32,914 bases of DNA. It comes from Gammaproteobacteria bacterium (GTDB lineage Bacteria > Pseudomonadota > Gammaproteobacteria > DRLM01). A model generated the notes under the pieces. It was not told the origin of the DNA and searched no databases. It saw nothing but the letters and a program-made list of their open reading frames with translations. The position numbers were made by a program, and so were the translations under genes. Shown here piece by piece: positions 7,761 to 15,737 of this stretch (position 1 is the first letter of the stretch; every line of letters begins with the position of its first letter). Location: contig DRLM01000052.1 in the NCBI GenBank assembly GCA_011375345.1, forward strand, positions 1 through 32,914, read 5' to 3'.

Positions 7761-8804
7761 TCAGGTTCTGATCAAACCCTTGCGGGTGAAGGCCCATTTG
7801 ACCGTGACCCACGCCACCACGATCACCGCCGCCGTCACCAGATAATCTGACAAAGACGACATCGGCAGGTGGTAGTATTCGGGCTCCACGGAGCCGGCAA
7901 TCCAGGTGTAACGCTCCAGCCAGGTCCCCAACACAATGCTGCCCGCCACCATCGCAATCACCGGCGGATTATGCCGGTTGGGCGTGATGGCCAGGGTGGT
8001 GAAGGGAATGATGAACTTCAAGGCCAGGAAGGTCCACCACAGCGGCGCGAAGTCGTGGTACATCATCGCGAAAAAGCGGTCCATATCCGATGGCAGCCGG
8101 CCATACCACATGATCAGGTACTGGGTGAAGTACAGATAAGTCCACAAGATGGTCATCGCCAACATGAACTGCGCCATGTAGTTGAAAATGTGCGGCTGAA
8201 TCGGTTTGACCAGCTTCTCACCCCGGTTCAGGAAGAACATCAGGAGGGTGAAGAACGCCAGGAAGAAATGGAAATTGCTCTGGAAATGGTAGAAGGCGTA
8301 ACTGGCGCTGTGCCATCCCGCCAACTGGGTCATTTCAAAGTCCCAGGCCACCATGCTGGCATACAGCACATACGCAAACGGAATCAACAACGCAATATTG
8401 CGAAAACGCCGCTGAGCCGCGTAGGACTTGTCCACCTCGCTCAGGGCCTGATACTTGATGAACAGGCTGTACATCCACCAGATGAAGAGGAAGCCGGCGA
8501 TCTGCCGCGCCACCAGGAAGGTGTAATTGTGCCAGCCGGGCAGGTGGTGACCGCCTTCGCCCTCCGCGCCGTGGGCGCTTCCCAACCAGGCGAAAGTCGC
8601 CTCCCCGTTTGCCAACAGGACCAGCAGCAGGACACCGGCAATGGGGAAAAGCACCGACAGCGCGCACGCAAGGTTGCGCACATCGAAACGCCATTTGCCG
8701 TTGCACAGATGCAGCACCGCCGACAGCGTTACGCCGTTCAACGCCAGGTACAGGATGATCAAAAAGTTGGTCGTCAAGATCGACCAGCTACCGAAGTTTT
8801 CCAT
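7761..8804 (-). CDS. actF: Alternative complex III subunit ActF
   Basis: A 347-residue integral membrane protein with about ten hydrophobic helices, including NFLIILYLALNGVTLSAVLHL, the ARQIAGFLFIWWMYSLF segment, and a conserved-looking core of HFQSNFHFFLAFF, LWTYLYFTQYLIMWYG and HDFAPLWWTFLALKFIIPF. This is the ActF pattern, an NrfD/PsrC relative of ActC thought to help form the quinol-oxidising membrane domain. It is the last gene of the act operon, 28 bp after actE, with an AAGAGGGG ribosome-binding site and a strong terminator beyond it. No actG-like gene follows. Confidence 0.9.
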   Translation of the reverse strand: MENFGSWSILTTNFLIILYLALNGVTLSAVLHLCNGKWRFDVRNLACALSVLFPIAGVLLLVLLANGEATFAWLGSAHGAEGEGGHHLPGWHNYTFLVARQIAGFLFIWWMYSLFIKYQALSEVDKSYAAQRRFRNIALLIPFAYVLYASMVAWDFEMTQLAGWHSASYAFYHFQSNFHFFLAFFTLLMFFLNRGEKLVKPIQPHIFNYMAQFMLAMTILWTYLYFTQYLIMWYGRLPSDMDRFFAMMYHDFAPLWWTFLALKFIIPFTTLAITPNRHNPPVIAMVAGSIVLGTWLERYTWIAGSVEPEYYHLPMSSLSDYLVTAAVIVVAWVTVKWAFTRKGLIRT

Positions 8805-8832
8805 GTCGCCCCTCTTAAAATTGTCTGCGCGC

Positions 8833-9402
8833 TTAGTGAGCAGCTTGGTCGTCGCTCGCCGCGGTCTTCACGTTGGCGGCCCCTTGGTCTTTCATCAGCC
8901 CGTGCTTGACATAGTTGACCACATGCCAACGCTCCTCCACCGACAAGTCGTTGGAGCCGCGCCGGTCTTCCCGTCCCTGCGGCATGCCGTAGGCGGGCAT
9001 GATGAAACTGCCAAACGTGATGGTGCCGAAGATCCAGCCCTCGGTGAGCTGCTTCTGGGCATAGTCGTCGTTCAAGGCGATGGCGCCGATTTTCGGTGAC
9101 ACCGGCGAGCTGGCGCCCCCGTCCCGGCCGTGACAGGCCGCACAGTAGATGCGGAACAAGGTCCTGCCCTTGTTCAAGGACTCTTCTGACACCGGTATCG
9201 GGTTGCGCAGATTCTTTGCCTCCTCCCGGTTGTGAATGGTGGTAGGAAAGCCCCCCACCGGCACCGAGCGCTTCGGAAAAGGCGTCATGACCCCTTCCTG
9301 CGGCTTGATACTCGGCTGATTCATCATATCCTGGGACCACGGCCAGGCCGCCACCACTCCCGGCAACAAAAGCCCGGCCAACAACAGACTTGCTTTTTTC
9401 AT
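8833..9402 (-). CDS. actE: Alternative complex III monohaem cytochrome c subunit ActE
   Basis: A 189-residue periplasmic cytochrome. It has a signal peptide (MKKASLLLAGLLLPGVVAAW), one CAACH haem site at residues 87-91, and candidate axial Met residues at 135 and 140 (FIMPAYGMP). The family role is to pass electrons from the ActA pentahaem subunit towards a soluble acceptor or oxidase. Its signal peptide carries no lipobox Cys, so it appears released or held by partners rather than lipid-anchored. The ATG overlaps the actD stop (ATGA), with a GAGG ribosome-binding site inside actD, indicating coupling. The VEERWHVVNYVKHG helix near the C-terminus is typical of class I cytochromes. Confidence 0.92.
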   Translation of the reverse strand: MKKASLLLAGLLLPGVVAAWPWSQDMMNQPSIKPQEGVMTPFPKRSVPVGGFPTTIHNREEAKNLRNPIPVSEESLNKGRTLFRIYCAACHGRDGGASSPVSPKIGAIALNDDYAQKQLTEGWIFGTITFGSFIMPAYGMPQGREDRRGSNDLSVEERWHVVNYVKHGLMKDQGAANVKTAASDDQAAH

Positions 9403-9926
9403 CGAGCGACCTCTTCCCGTATTTCCAACACCTTGTGCTGCTGAAACAGCGCTTTCACTGCATCAGCATTTTTCGCGTCGGTCTCAACGATCACACCCAC
9501 CTGATCCAAACTGACCATTTCGCTGTAGAGCGTATCACGCTTGCGAAAAAGCCGGGCTCCCACCAGGAAGCTGATGACGGTGAACAGCACGCTGAACAGA
9601 ATCAGCATTTCGTAGGTCAGCACGAAGTTGGATGGCAGAGGCACAACCGCCTTGCCCCCCTGGGGCTGCACGACGAAGGTGGCCTGAGCCGAAGCCAGGA
9701 ACAGAAAACCAAAGGTGATGCCAAAGGCGGCGCCCATCAGAGTGAACTTGGGCACATGCGCCGGGCGCTCGCCCAGCACCTCCTCCACTTCGGGGTGTTC
9801 GATTGGCGAGGACAGGGTCACGTCATCCAGCGTGACGCCGCTCACCTTGTCGCCACGAATATCCGCCACGGCGGCAAAGGCCTCATCAAAATCCCGGAAC
9901 AATCCCATCAAACGTTGTTTGCTCAT
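9399..9926 (-). CDS. actD: Alternative complex III subunit ActD
   Basis: A 175-residue membrane protein. A soluble N-terminal part (MSKQRLMGLFRDFDEAFAAV) resembles a ferredoxin-like regulatory fold. Two membrane helices follow (FTLMGAAFGITFGFLFLAS and MLILFSVLFTVISFLVG), then a C-terminal soluble tail. Size, two-helix topology and position between actC and actE match ActD, a cofactor-free subunit of the complex. The ATG at 9924-9926 has an AGGAAGGG ribosome-binding site; a longer in-frame reading would run into actC and is rejected. It is spaced 13 nt from actC and overlaps actE by 4 nt. Confidence 0.9.
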   Translation of the reverse strand: MSKQRLMGLFRDFDEAFAAVADIRGDKVSGVTLDDVTLSSPIEHPEVEEVLGERPAHVPKFTLMGAAFGITFGFLFLASAQATFVVQPQGGKAVVPLPSNFVLTYEMLILFSVLFTVISFLVGARLFRKRDTLYSEMVSLDQVGVIVETDAKNADAVKALFQQHKVLEIREEVAR

Positions 9927-9939
9927 AATCCAACCCTTC

Positions 9940-11343
9940 CTAAGAACTTGGTGTATCGGTCGCGGGCTGCGGGTCGGTGGAGCGACGATGCAGGCTGACA
10001 GCCAAGGGCTCCACATTTTCCCGCCGGCGCATGTAAATCATTTCCTTCACCTCGTACATGGACACCGAGGTGAAGATTTTCACAAACACCAAGAACAGCA
10101 GGCCAAACCAACCGAAGCTGCCAAACACAATCGCCCACTGCACCATGGAAGGCCACATCACGTTCCAGGCGAAGGGCTGATAAGCCATGGACAGGGTGGG
10201 TGTCACGATCATCCAGCGCTCCAGCCACATGCCAACATTCAACAGCAGCGACACCACAAACATGGTGGGCAGGTGCCGGCGCAGTTTTTCAAAGGCCAGC
10301 GTAAACGGCAGCACCGAGCCGAAGAACATCATCCCCCAGAAGAAGGGCGCGTACGGTCCGGTGAATTTGTCCCACAGCACCTCCTTGGACGGGACATCGT
10401 GGCCGTACCAGACCGAGGCAAACTCGATGAGGTTGAGGTAGGTCCAGACCATGGCAATGGCAAAGGTCAGCTTGCAGGTCTTCTCCAGGATGGGAATGGT
10501 CATGTAGTCCTCAAAGTAGAAGAAGTAGCGCAAGATGATGAACAAGGTGATGATGGCCGCACAGCCCGAGTACAAGGCACCCGCGACGAAATACGGCGGG
10601 AAGGTGGTCACATGCCAGCCCGGCATAATGGACATGGCGAAGTCGGAGGACACAATGGAGTGCACCGACACTGCCAGGGGAATCAAGAAACAGGCCATCA
10701 GGAGATAGGTTTTGCGGAAGTGCCGCCACTGCCGGTCAGTGCCCGACCAACCCAGCGACAGGGCGCCGTAGAGTTTCTTGCGCCAGCCGCGGGCATTGTC
10801 ACGACAGATTGCGAAATCCGGAATCATGCCTATGAACAGGAACAAGGCCGAAGACGTCAGGTAGGTGAAGATCGCAAAAGCGTCCCACACCAGGGGGGAA
10901 CGGAAGTTCGGCCAGATCCCCCGGTCCGTCACATAGGGCAACACCCAGTACATGTTCCACAAACGACCCAGGTGGATCACCGGGAACAGGGCTGCGGTCA
11001 TCAGGGAAAAGGTCGTCATCGCTTCCGCGAAACGGTATATGGGCTTGCGCCAGTCGGCATGGATAATATGCAAAATGGCCGACAACAAGGTGCCGGAGTG
11101 GCTCATGCCGATCCAGAAAATAAAGGTGGCAATGTAGAGATCCCACATGTGCGGCCAGTTGAGGTTGGCCGGCCCCATGCCGGTGTTGTACTGATAAATC
11201 TCCGCGACCACGGCACAGCCGATCATGGCCAGACAGGTCGCCACTGCCACCCAGTAGGCCGGGCGCGGATTCTCCATGCTCCGCAGCACGTCCTTGTTTA
11301 TCTGGGCCCAGCGTATATCTTCGTTGATATCTTTCGTTTGCAT
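9940..11343 (-). CDS. actC: Alternative complex III quinol-oxidising membrane subunit ActC
   Basis: A 467-residue NrfD/PsrC-type protein with about ten transmembrane helices. Typical stretches include FIFWIGMSHSGTLLSAILHI, ALFPVIHLGRLWNMYW, SSDFAMSIMPGWHVTTFPPYF, WTYLNLIEFASVWYG, PFFWGMMFFGSVLPF and LLLNVGMWLERWMIV. In the complex this subunit carries the quinol site and a proposed proton path; it faces the Fe-S subunit ActB2 encoded just upstream. It begins 57 bp after actB2. Length fits ActC. The related polysulfide-reductase PsrC is shorter, and the flanking act genes settle the identity. Confidence 0.94.
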   Translation of the reverse strand: MQTKDINEDIRWAQINKDVLRSMENPRPAYWVAVATCLAMIGCAVVAEIYQYNTGMGPANLNWPHMWDLYIATFIFWIGMSHSGTLLSAILHIIHADWRKPIYRFAEAMTTFSLMTAALFPVIHLGRLWNMYWVLPYVTDRGIWPNFRSPLVWDAFAIFTYLTSSALFLFIGMIPDFAICRDNARGWRKKLYGALSLGWSGTDRQWRHFRKTYLLMACFLIPLAVSVHSIVSSDFAMSIMPGWHVTTFPPYFVAGALYSGCAAIITLFIILRYFFYFEDYMTIPILEKTCKLTFAIAMVWTYLNLIEFASVWYGHDVPSKEVLWDKFTGPYAPFFWGMMFFGSVLPFTLAFEKLRRHLPTMFVVSLLLNVGMWLERWMIVTPTLSMAYQPFAWNVMWPSMVQWAIVFGSFGWFGLLFLVFVKIFTSVSMYEVKEMIYMRRRENVEPLAVSLHRRSTDPQPATDTPSS

Positions 11344-11399
11344 GTAGCACCCGATCGTATTGCGATAATTGCTAAAAACAGCCTTAAGCGACTACGCGC

Positions 11400-12251
11400 T
11401 TAAACCTCCCTGACCCGTTCCAGGTACATGATGCAAGGGTCGGTGTTGAGCTCTTCAAGCACGCGATAGCCGCGCAGGTCAGCATCGCGTTTTGTCTGCT
11501 TCGCCTTGCCCAGTTCGACTTCGTGATCACGCCACTTCCGGCTCACCTCGCTGGCCTGGTCCAGCAAATCACCGAAAACAATGGCGCCGGTGGGGCAGGT
11601 TTGCTGGCAAGCGGTCTGGAATTCACCGTCGATCACGCTGCGGTCTTCGCGCCGCGCCTTGTCTTTGGCAGCACGGATACGCTGCACGCAGAAGGTGCAT
11701 TTCTCCATCACCCCTTTGTCGCGCACCGCCAGATCGGGGTTCAACTGCATGTGCAAAGGCGCGGGCCAGGACGACTCGTAATAGGAGTAGAAATTGAAAT
11801 AGCGCAGACGGTAGGGGCAGTTGTTGGAACAATAGCGCGAGCCGATACAGCGGTTGTAAACCTGCGCATTCAGGCCGTCAGGGGTGTGATAGGTGGCGGC
11901 CACGGGACACACGGGTTCACAGGTTGCCGCATTGCACTGCTGGCAGTTGAAAGGCAGAAAATTCGCCCCTCTCTCCTGGAACTCGCCCGCCGCTCCGTCA
12001 TCATCAAGCCCGTGCTCATCCCAATAACGTTCCACCCGCATCCAGTGCATGGCCTGGTTCTTGGAGAAGCGCGCCTCGCCCACCACAGGCAGATTGTTTT
12101 CCGCGTAACAGGCCACGGAGCAGGCATTGCAGCCGATACATTTGTTCAGATCGACCGCCATGCCCCACATGTGTTCATACTCGTGGAAGCCACCCTCTTC
12201 GCGGCCCTTGCGGTATCGCGACCAGTTTTCAAGAATATTCTTCAGAGACAT
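11400..12251 (-). CDS. actB2: Alternative complex III Fe-S subunit ActB2, separate gene
   Basis: A 283-residue ferredoxin-like protein that corresponds to the C-terminal domain of a fused ActB. Cysteine groups are C38/41/44/48, C103/106/111/115, C135/141/145 and C185/188/215/219. The third group has Ser138 where a 4Fe-4S site would have Cys, as expected for the single 3Fe-4S cluster beside three 4Fe-4S clusters. It should wire electrons between ActC and the haem subunit. The ATG follows the actB1 stop after one base (TAA-G-ATG), in a different frame, so the split is real in this sequence. Confidence 0.93.
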   Translation of the reverse strand: MSLKNILENWSRYRKGREEGGFHEYEHMWGMAVDLNKCIGCNACSVACYAENNLPVVGEARFSKNQAMHWMRVERYWDEHGLDDDGAAGEFQERGANFLPFNCQQCNAATCEPVCPVAATYHTPDGLNAQVYNRCIGSRYCSNNCPYRLRYFNFYSYYESSWPAPLHMQLNPDLAVRDKGVMEKCTFCVQRIRAAKDKARREDRSVIDGEFQTACQQTCPTGAIVFGDLLDQASEVSRKWRDHEVELGKAKQTKRDADLRGYRVLEELNTDPCIMYLERVREV

Positions 12252-12252
12252 C

Positions 12253-14472
12253 TTATGCGCCCCCTTCCGTACGTCTGAAGACCTCGGCGGTCACACTTGC
12301 GACCAGCTTGCGCCCCATCTGGCTCTCGCTGCCGCCCATCTTGATCAGCTTCGCGCTGCGGCCGGTTTTGGTCAGCTTGACCCGGGTGCCGTACAAAGCC
12401 AGTTCCCCGGTTTGGCGCTCCGTGACCGCGTTCAGAATCTTGAGCGGGTTCACGCCACGCCCGGTGGCATAACGGCCGTAGTCCTCATGCCCCCGTCCCA
12501 TGGGCACGGCAACGACTTCGGGACGCACACCTTTGTACACGTAAACCTGGGTTTCAATGGTGCCGTTCTCGGACTCGATTTTGATGTAGTCACCGGTCTT
12601 CACACCCAGCTTCTCGGCCGTACGCGGGTGCAATTCCGCCCAGGAGTTCCACACCACTTTGCTGATCTGATCCGGGGCCTCCTGCAACCAGGGCAGGTTG
12701 GCATGACGCCCATCCCACATGCCCAGCCGGGCGGCCGGCACCAGATGATAGGGATATTCTTCGTCAGACCGGTATTCCGGCAGGTCAGGGGCAATGGCCT
12801 TGACCTGTGCCTGGCCTTCGGTGCGCGGCAGAGTGATCATTCCGGCGGCCAGGGCACGCTGCCAAAAGGCCTCGCTGCCCAGGCCCTGCTTGAGATTGGC
12901 GGGCATATTGTCAAAGGCTTCGCGCAGGTAAGCGTAGTAGTCACTGTAGGGGCCGAACTTTTCCGCCTCCTGCACTTTCAGCAGGTCCAGCATGACATCG
13001 CCAAAACCGCGGGTGGTGGGGTAGAGCGGCTCCATCACCGGCTGCTGGACACCGATCACCGTGTCATCCCCGCCCTGGTAGGCGACGACATGCGTGCCCC
13101 AGTCTTCGTAGGGGGACAGCAGCGGCAACACCACATCGGCCCGTTTGGTCGTCTCGTCCATGTATTGGGAAAACGCCACTTTGAATGGCACGTTGATCAG
13201 CCGGTCCGCCACGCTGACGCGGTCTGGGGAGGTGTACACCGGATTGCTGCCGTAGAAGAACACCACGTCGAGCTCGCGTTTGCGCAGCGCCTCGGAGAAG
13301 GCCAGCAGATCGGCGCTGTTGCCGTACTTGGCCGCCATCTGCGGGAAGGGAAACTCACCGCCCAGCTCAATGGTTTCACCGACGTTACCCAATATGATAT
13401 TGAGCAGCATGGCTGCGGCCGCCGACTGGTAGCCATGTTCCACACTTTCCGCCGACGTACCGGACAACACCAGGCTGGGCTCGCGCTCGGCCAACCACGC
13501 CGCCGTCTTGGCGATCAGCTCGGCGCGCACGCCGGTGGCCTCGGCCGCTTCCCCGGCGCTGTAGCGCCGGATCACGGCCTGCACCTGCGCCGGCAACATG
13601 CTCATGTCGCGCCGGTGACGGGTGACCAGTTCGCGGGCAATGCCCAGGGCCAGGGCCCCCTCGGTGCCCGGCCGAACAGCCATCCACAAATCGGCATTGG
13701 CGCCGGTCAGGGACATGCTCGGCTCCGCCACCGCCAGCACACCCCGGGGCGCTTCGCGGAAGGCGGCATACTGGTTGGCAAAGTGCACCGGGGAAATCCA
13801 GGCGCCGAGGAAATCCGCCCCCAGGGACAAGACGGCCTGCGCCTTGTCGAGACGATAGCGCGGCATGGCCACGCCCAGCATATCCCGGTTCACGGCCTGG
13901 CCCACCGCATTGTTCACCATCTCGTGGACGTAGTGCCGGCTGGCACCCAGCGCGGCCATGTAGGCGTCAATCAACACCGCCTGATGGCCACTGACGGTAC
14001 CCGTCACCCAGGCGAAACGATCACCGTCCAGGCCGGAATCCGGCCCCACCCGTTCATTGATCGCCGCCAGCGCCTCGTCCCAGCTCGCCTCCACCAGCTT
14101 CTTGCCCTTGCGCAGCAGCGGCCTGGTGAGGCGGTCGGGGTTGTAGTGGCCCTGCAAACCCGCCTGACCCATCTGGCACACTTTGCCCTTGTTGAGGGGC
14201 GAGTTGGGGTTACCCTCCACTTTCAACACCCGGCCTTCTCGGACGCGGCCGTGTATCCCGCAACCCGCCGGGCATTGCTGACATACCGAGGCGTAGTACA
14301 CCCCAATGCCGGGAATCACAAACTCCTCCGGCACGAGGTAGGCCACCACGTCTTCTTTACCTTCCTCAAGGGTCATGGTGGAGGGCACGTCGCAGCCGGC
14401 CAAGGCTGCGCCGGCACCGCCCCACCCCATGACCTTGAGGAAGTCTCTTCGGTTGATCTCGTTACCACTCAT
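12253..14472 (-). CDS. actB1: Alternative complex III molybdopterin-oxidoreductase-like subunit ActB1
   Basis: A 739-residue protein of the molybdopterin oxidoreductase fold without evident Mo chemistry. The N-terminus has a Tat motif (NRRDFLKVM) and a lipobox ending at Cys27 (LAGC), so it should be exported folded and lipid-anchored. A cluster motif C64/C67/C71/C99 (CQQCPAGC, then KVCQMG) is intact. The region where catalytic relatives carry a Mo-ligating Cys, Ser or selenocysteine reads VNNAVGQAV, with none of these. The C-terminal domain has GDYIKIES and PMGRGHEDYGRYATGRGVNP. It follows actA by 88 bp and is one base from actB2; usually the two are one gene. Confidence 0.93.
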   Translation of the reverse strand: MSGNEINRRDFLKVMGWGGAGAALAGCDVPSTMTLEEGKEDVVAYLVPEEFVIPGIGVYYASVCQQCPAGCGIHGRVREGRVLKVEGNPNSPLNKGKVCQMGQAGLQGHYNPDRLTRPLLRKGKKLVEASWDEALAAINERVGPDSGLDGDRFAWVTGTVSGHQAVLIDAYMAALGASRHYVHEMVNNAVGQAVNRDMLGVAMPRYRLDKAQAVLSLGADFLGAWISPVHFANQYAAFREAPRGVLAVAEPSMSLTGANADLWMAVRPGTEGALALGIARELVTRHRRDMSMLPAQVQAVIRRYSAGEAAEATGVRAELIAKTAAWLAEREPSLVLSGTSAESVEHGYQSAAAAMLLNIILGNVGETIELGGEFPFPQMAAKYGNSADLLAFSEALRKRELDVVFFYGSNPVYTSPDRVSVADRLINVPFKVAFSQYMDETTKRADVVLPLLSPYEDWGTHVVAYQGGDDTVIGVQQPVMEPLYPTTRGFGDVMLDLLKVQEAEKFGPYSDYYAYLREAFDNMPANLKQGLGSEAFWQRALAAGMITLPRTEGQAQVKAIAPDLPEYRSDEEYPYHLVPAARLGMWDGRHANLPWLQEAPDQISKVVWNSWAELHPRTAEKLGVKTGDYIKIESENGTIETQVYVYKGVRPEVVAVPMGRGHEDYGRYATGRGVNPLKILNAVTERQTGELALYGTRVKLTKTGRSAKLIKMGGSESQMGRKLVASVTAEVFRRTEGGA

Positions 14473-14529
14473 AGCAAACCATCCGTTTCAATCTGTTCTG
14501 TCTGGCGCTCGACACATCACGCCACCCCA

Positions 14530-14554
14530 CGCGCCGCCCGCCTGCCGCGGCGCG
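14530..14554 (-). promoter_or_regulatory. Intercistronic GC hairpin between actA and actB1
   Basis: A perfect 8-bp stem of CGCGCCGC and GCGGCGCG (14530-14537 and 14547-14554) closes a 9-nt loop inside the 88-bp actA-actB1 gap, starting 7 nt beyond the actA stop codon. No T-run follows on the minus strand, so it is not a standard terminator. It could stabilise the actA 3' end or partly attenuate read-through, setting subunit ratios. The structure is seen; the role is inferred. Confidence 0.55.
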
Positions 14555-14560
14555 CACCGT

Positions 14561-15202
14561 TTATTTGTGACACTTCCAGCAGTCACTGGGACCGCCGTTG
14601 GCTTTGTGGCATCTGACGCAGAACCCCATGTTCAGCGGTTTGACTTTGTGGGCCACGGTCCGCTGTGTCATATCACCGTGACAAAATGCGCAGACCTCGT
14701 ACACGTTCTCCACCTCCATTCCTTTGTTGTCAAAAACAAAGCGCTTGAGGTGCTTCTCATGAGTGAAATGCACAAAATCGGGGACATCATGCACTTTTTT
14801 CCAAACGGGCGGCTTACCCTTTTCCCAATATGAAGTCAGTTTTTTGATCCGTGCACGATCTGTCGCAATGACCGTATGACAACCCATGCACTTGCTGGTG
14901 GGCGGGATGCCCGCCACCTTGCTGCGCCGCGCGTAAGTGTGGCAGTACATGCAATTGATCTTGTTGATCTTGGTATGAATGTCGTGGGGAAACTCTATCG
15001 GTTGCGGGACAATTTCACCGTCATAGCTCCCTTTGGGCGGCACTGCGTTGGGCACCTCAGCATAAGCCGCCGGCACCGCGGCCAGGCCCCACAACACGAC
15101 CAGCGCCAGCACAACCAGCGGGAAGGCTATAGCGGCCAGCCCGGCCTGCGATCCCTTTTCCGGGCGTAGCCGCCCAAACAAACTACTCTCTAGAATTGGC
15201 AT
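14561..15202 (-). CDS. actA: Alternative complex III pentahaem cytochrome c subunit ActA
   Basis: A 213-residue membrane-anchored multihaem cytochrome. One hydrophobic helix (residues 21-47) is followed by five CxxCH haem sites at 84-88 (CMYCH), 105-109 (CMGCH), 171-175 (CAFCH), 195-199 (CVRCH) and 208-212 (CWKCH), with further His residues for bis-His ligation (HDIHTK, HFTHEKHL, VAHKV). Five haems and this length match ActA. The ATG at 15200-15202 has a GAGG site 6 nt upstream; a TTG four codons earlier is in frame but overlaps that site. It is the first gene of the act operon, with a long non-coding upstream region. Confidence 0.93.
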   Translation of the reverse strand: MPILESSLFGRLRPEKGSQAGLAAIAFPLVVLALVVLWGLAAVPAAYAEVPNAVPPKGSYDGEIVPQPIEFPHDIHTKINKINCMYCHTYARRSKVAGIPPTSKCMGCHTVIATDRARIKKLTSYWEKGKPPVWKKVHDVPDFVHFTHEKHLKRFVFDNKGMEVENVYEVCAFCHGDMTQRTVAHKVKPLNMGFCVRCHKANGGPSDCWKCHK

Positions 15203-15737
15203 CTTCATCCTCAATCGGCTTTCACCTGGGTTGATTTCGTTTGGTTAGTGAGAGTGACTCGCAAACACACATAAACACTTCCATCGCGAGCCCGGGCCCG
15301 CAATGAGCGTGTCCTGTCAGATGCTTTGGAGTTCCGCCATGACTACCGCGAACGCTGCGCCGGGCGCGAACGCCCGGCGAACCCGCTGCAAAGCAGGTTG
15401 CGGACTATTGGATAGAGTTCCAATGAACACCCCCCTGTCCCCCTTTGCTTACCTTAATCTCAGGCAAATCCACGCTTTCCGCAAAATCCCTAGATTTATT
15501 ATTGTTTGCAGCGGAAACCCCTAACTTTAATCCGCTTATCGCTGTCTTACTGTTGTTTTTCGTTGGGCATCGAATGCTAGTCCATTCTTCCGCGGGCTGT
15601 CAATGCTGGGGGAAAACATTACTAACCGTGAAAAAAAATGGATTTCCCGCATTAAACCGGGGTCTTGTCACTTTTCTGACGATTTACCCCGCTGCCCGGG
15701 GACCGCTCTGGACACCGATGTGTGTTGTTCGCCACAC
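15203..15737. other. 535-bp region without a credible gene, upstream of actA
   Basis: No reading frame here has a recognisable domain or a good ribosome-binding site. It holds a 9-bp perfect GC hairpin (15358-15366 with 15371-15379) whose minus-strand loop is TTCG, a very stable tetraloop. The right part (about 15420-15660) is noticeably more AT-rich than the flanking genes. It must contain the promoter of the act operon, but I see no convincing -35/-10 pair. The nif3-like gene ends at 15738, reading in the same direction, so a terminator for it may also lie here. Confidence 0.6.
15358..15379 (-). promoter_or_regulatory. Stable TTCG-loop hairpin upstream of actA
   Basis: A perfect 9-bp stem, CGCCGGGCG with CGCCCGGCG, around a 4-nt loop that reads TTCG on the actA strand. 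It lies about 155 bp before the actA start. No T-run follows on either strand, so it is not a classic terminator. A 5' UTR element or a REP-like palindrome are both possible. Confidence 0.45.

Noticed and set aside
11384-11403. TTAAGCG/CGCTTAA stem over the actB2 stop codon, followed by a short T-run
   Set aside because: The stem is short and AT-containing and the T-run is 6-7 nt away. Termination here would cut off actC-F, so it is unlikely to be a functional terminator.
12127-14616. 829-residue plus-strand open frame
   Set aside because: It is antisense to actB1, is rich in His/Gly/Gln from reversed GC-rich codons and has no recognisable domain. The same applies to long plus-strand frames at 9715-11403, 15603-16988, 22891-24105, 24095-25606 and 26078-27400.
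15303-15524. 73-residue plus-strand frame in the actA upstream gap
   Set aside because: No ribosome-binding site, no domain, and it spans the GC hairpin; treated as non-coding.
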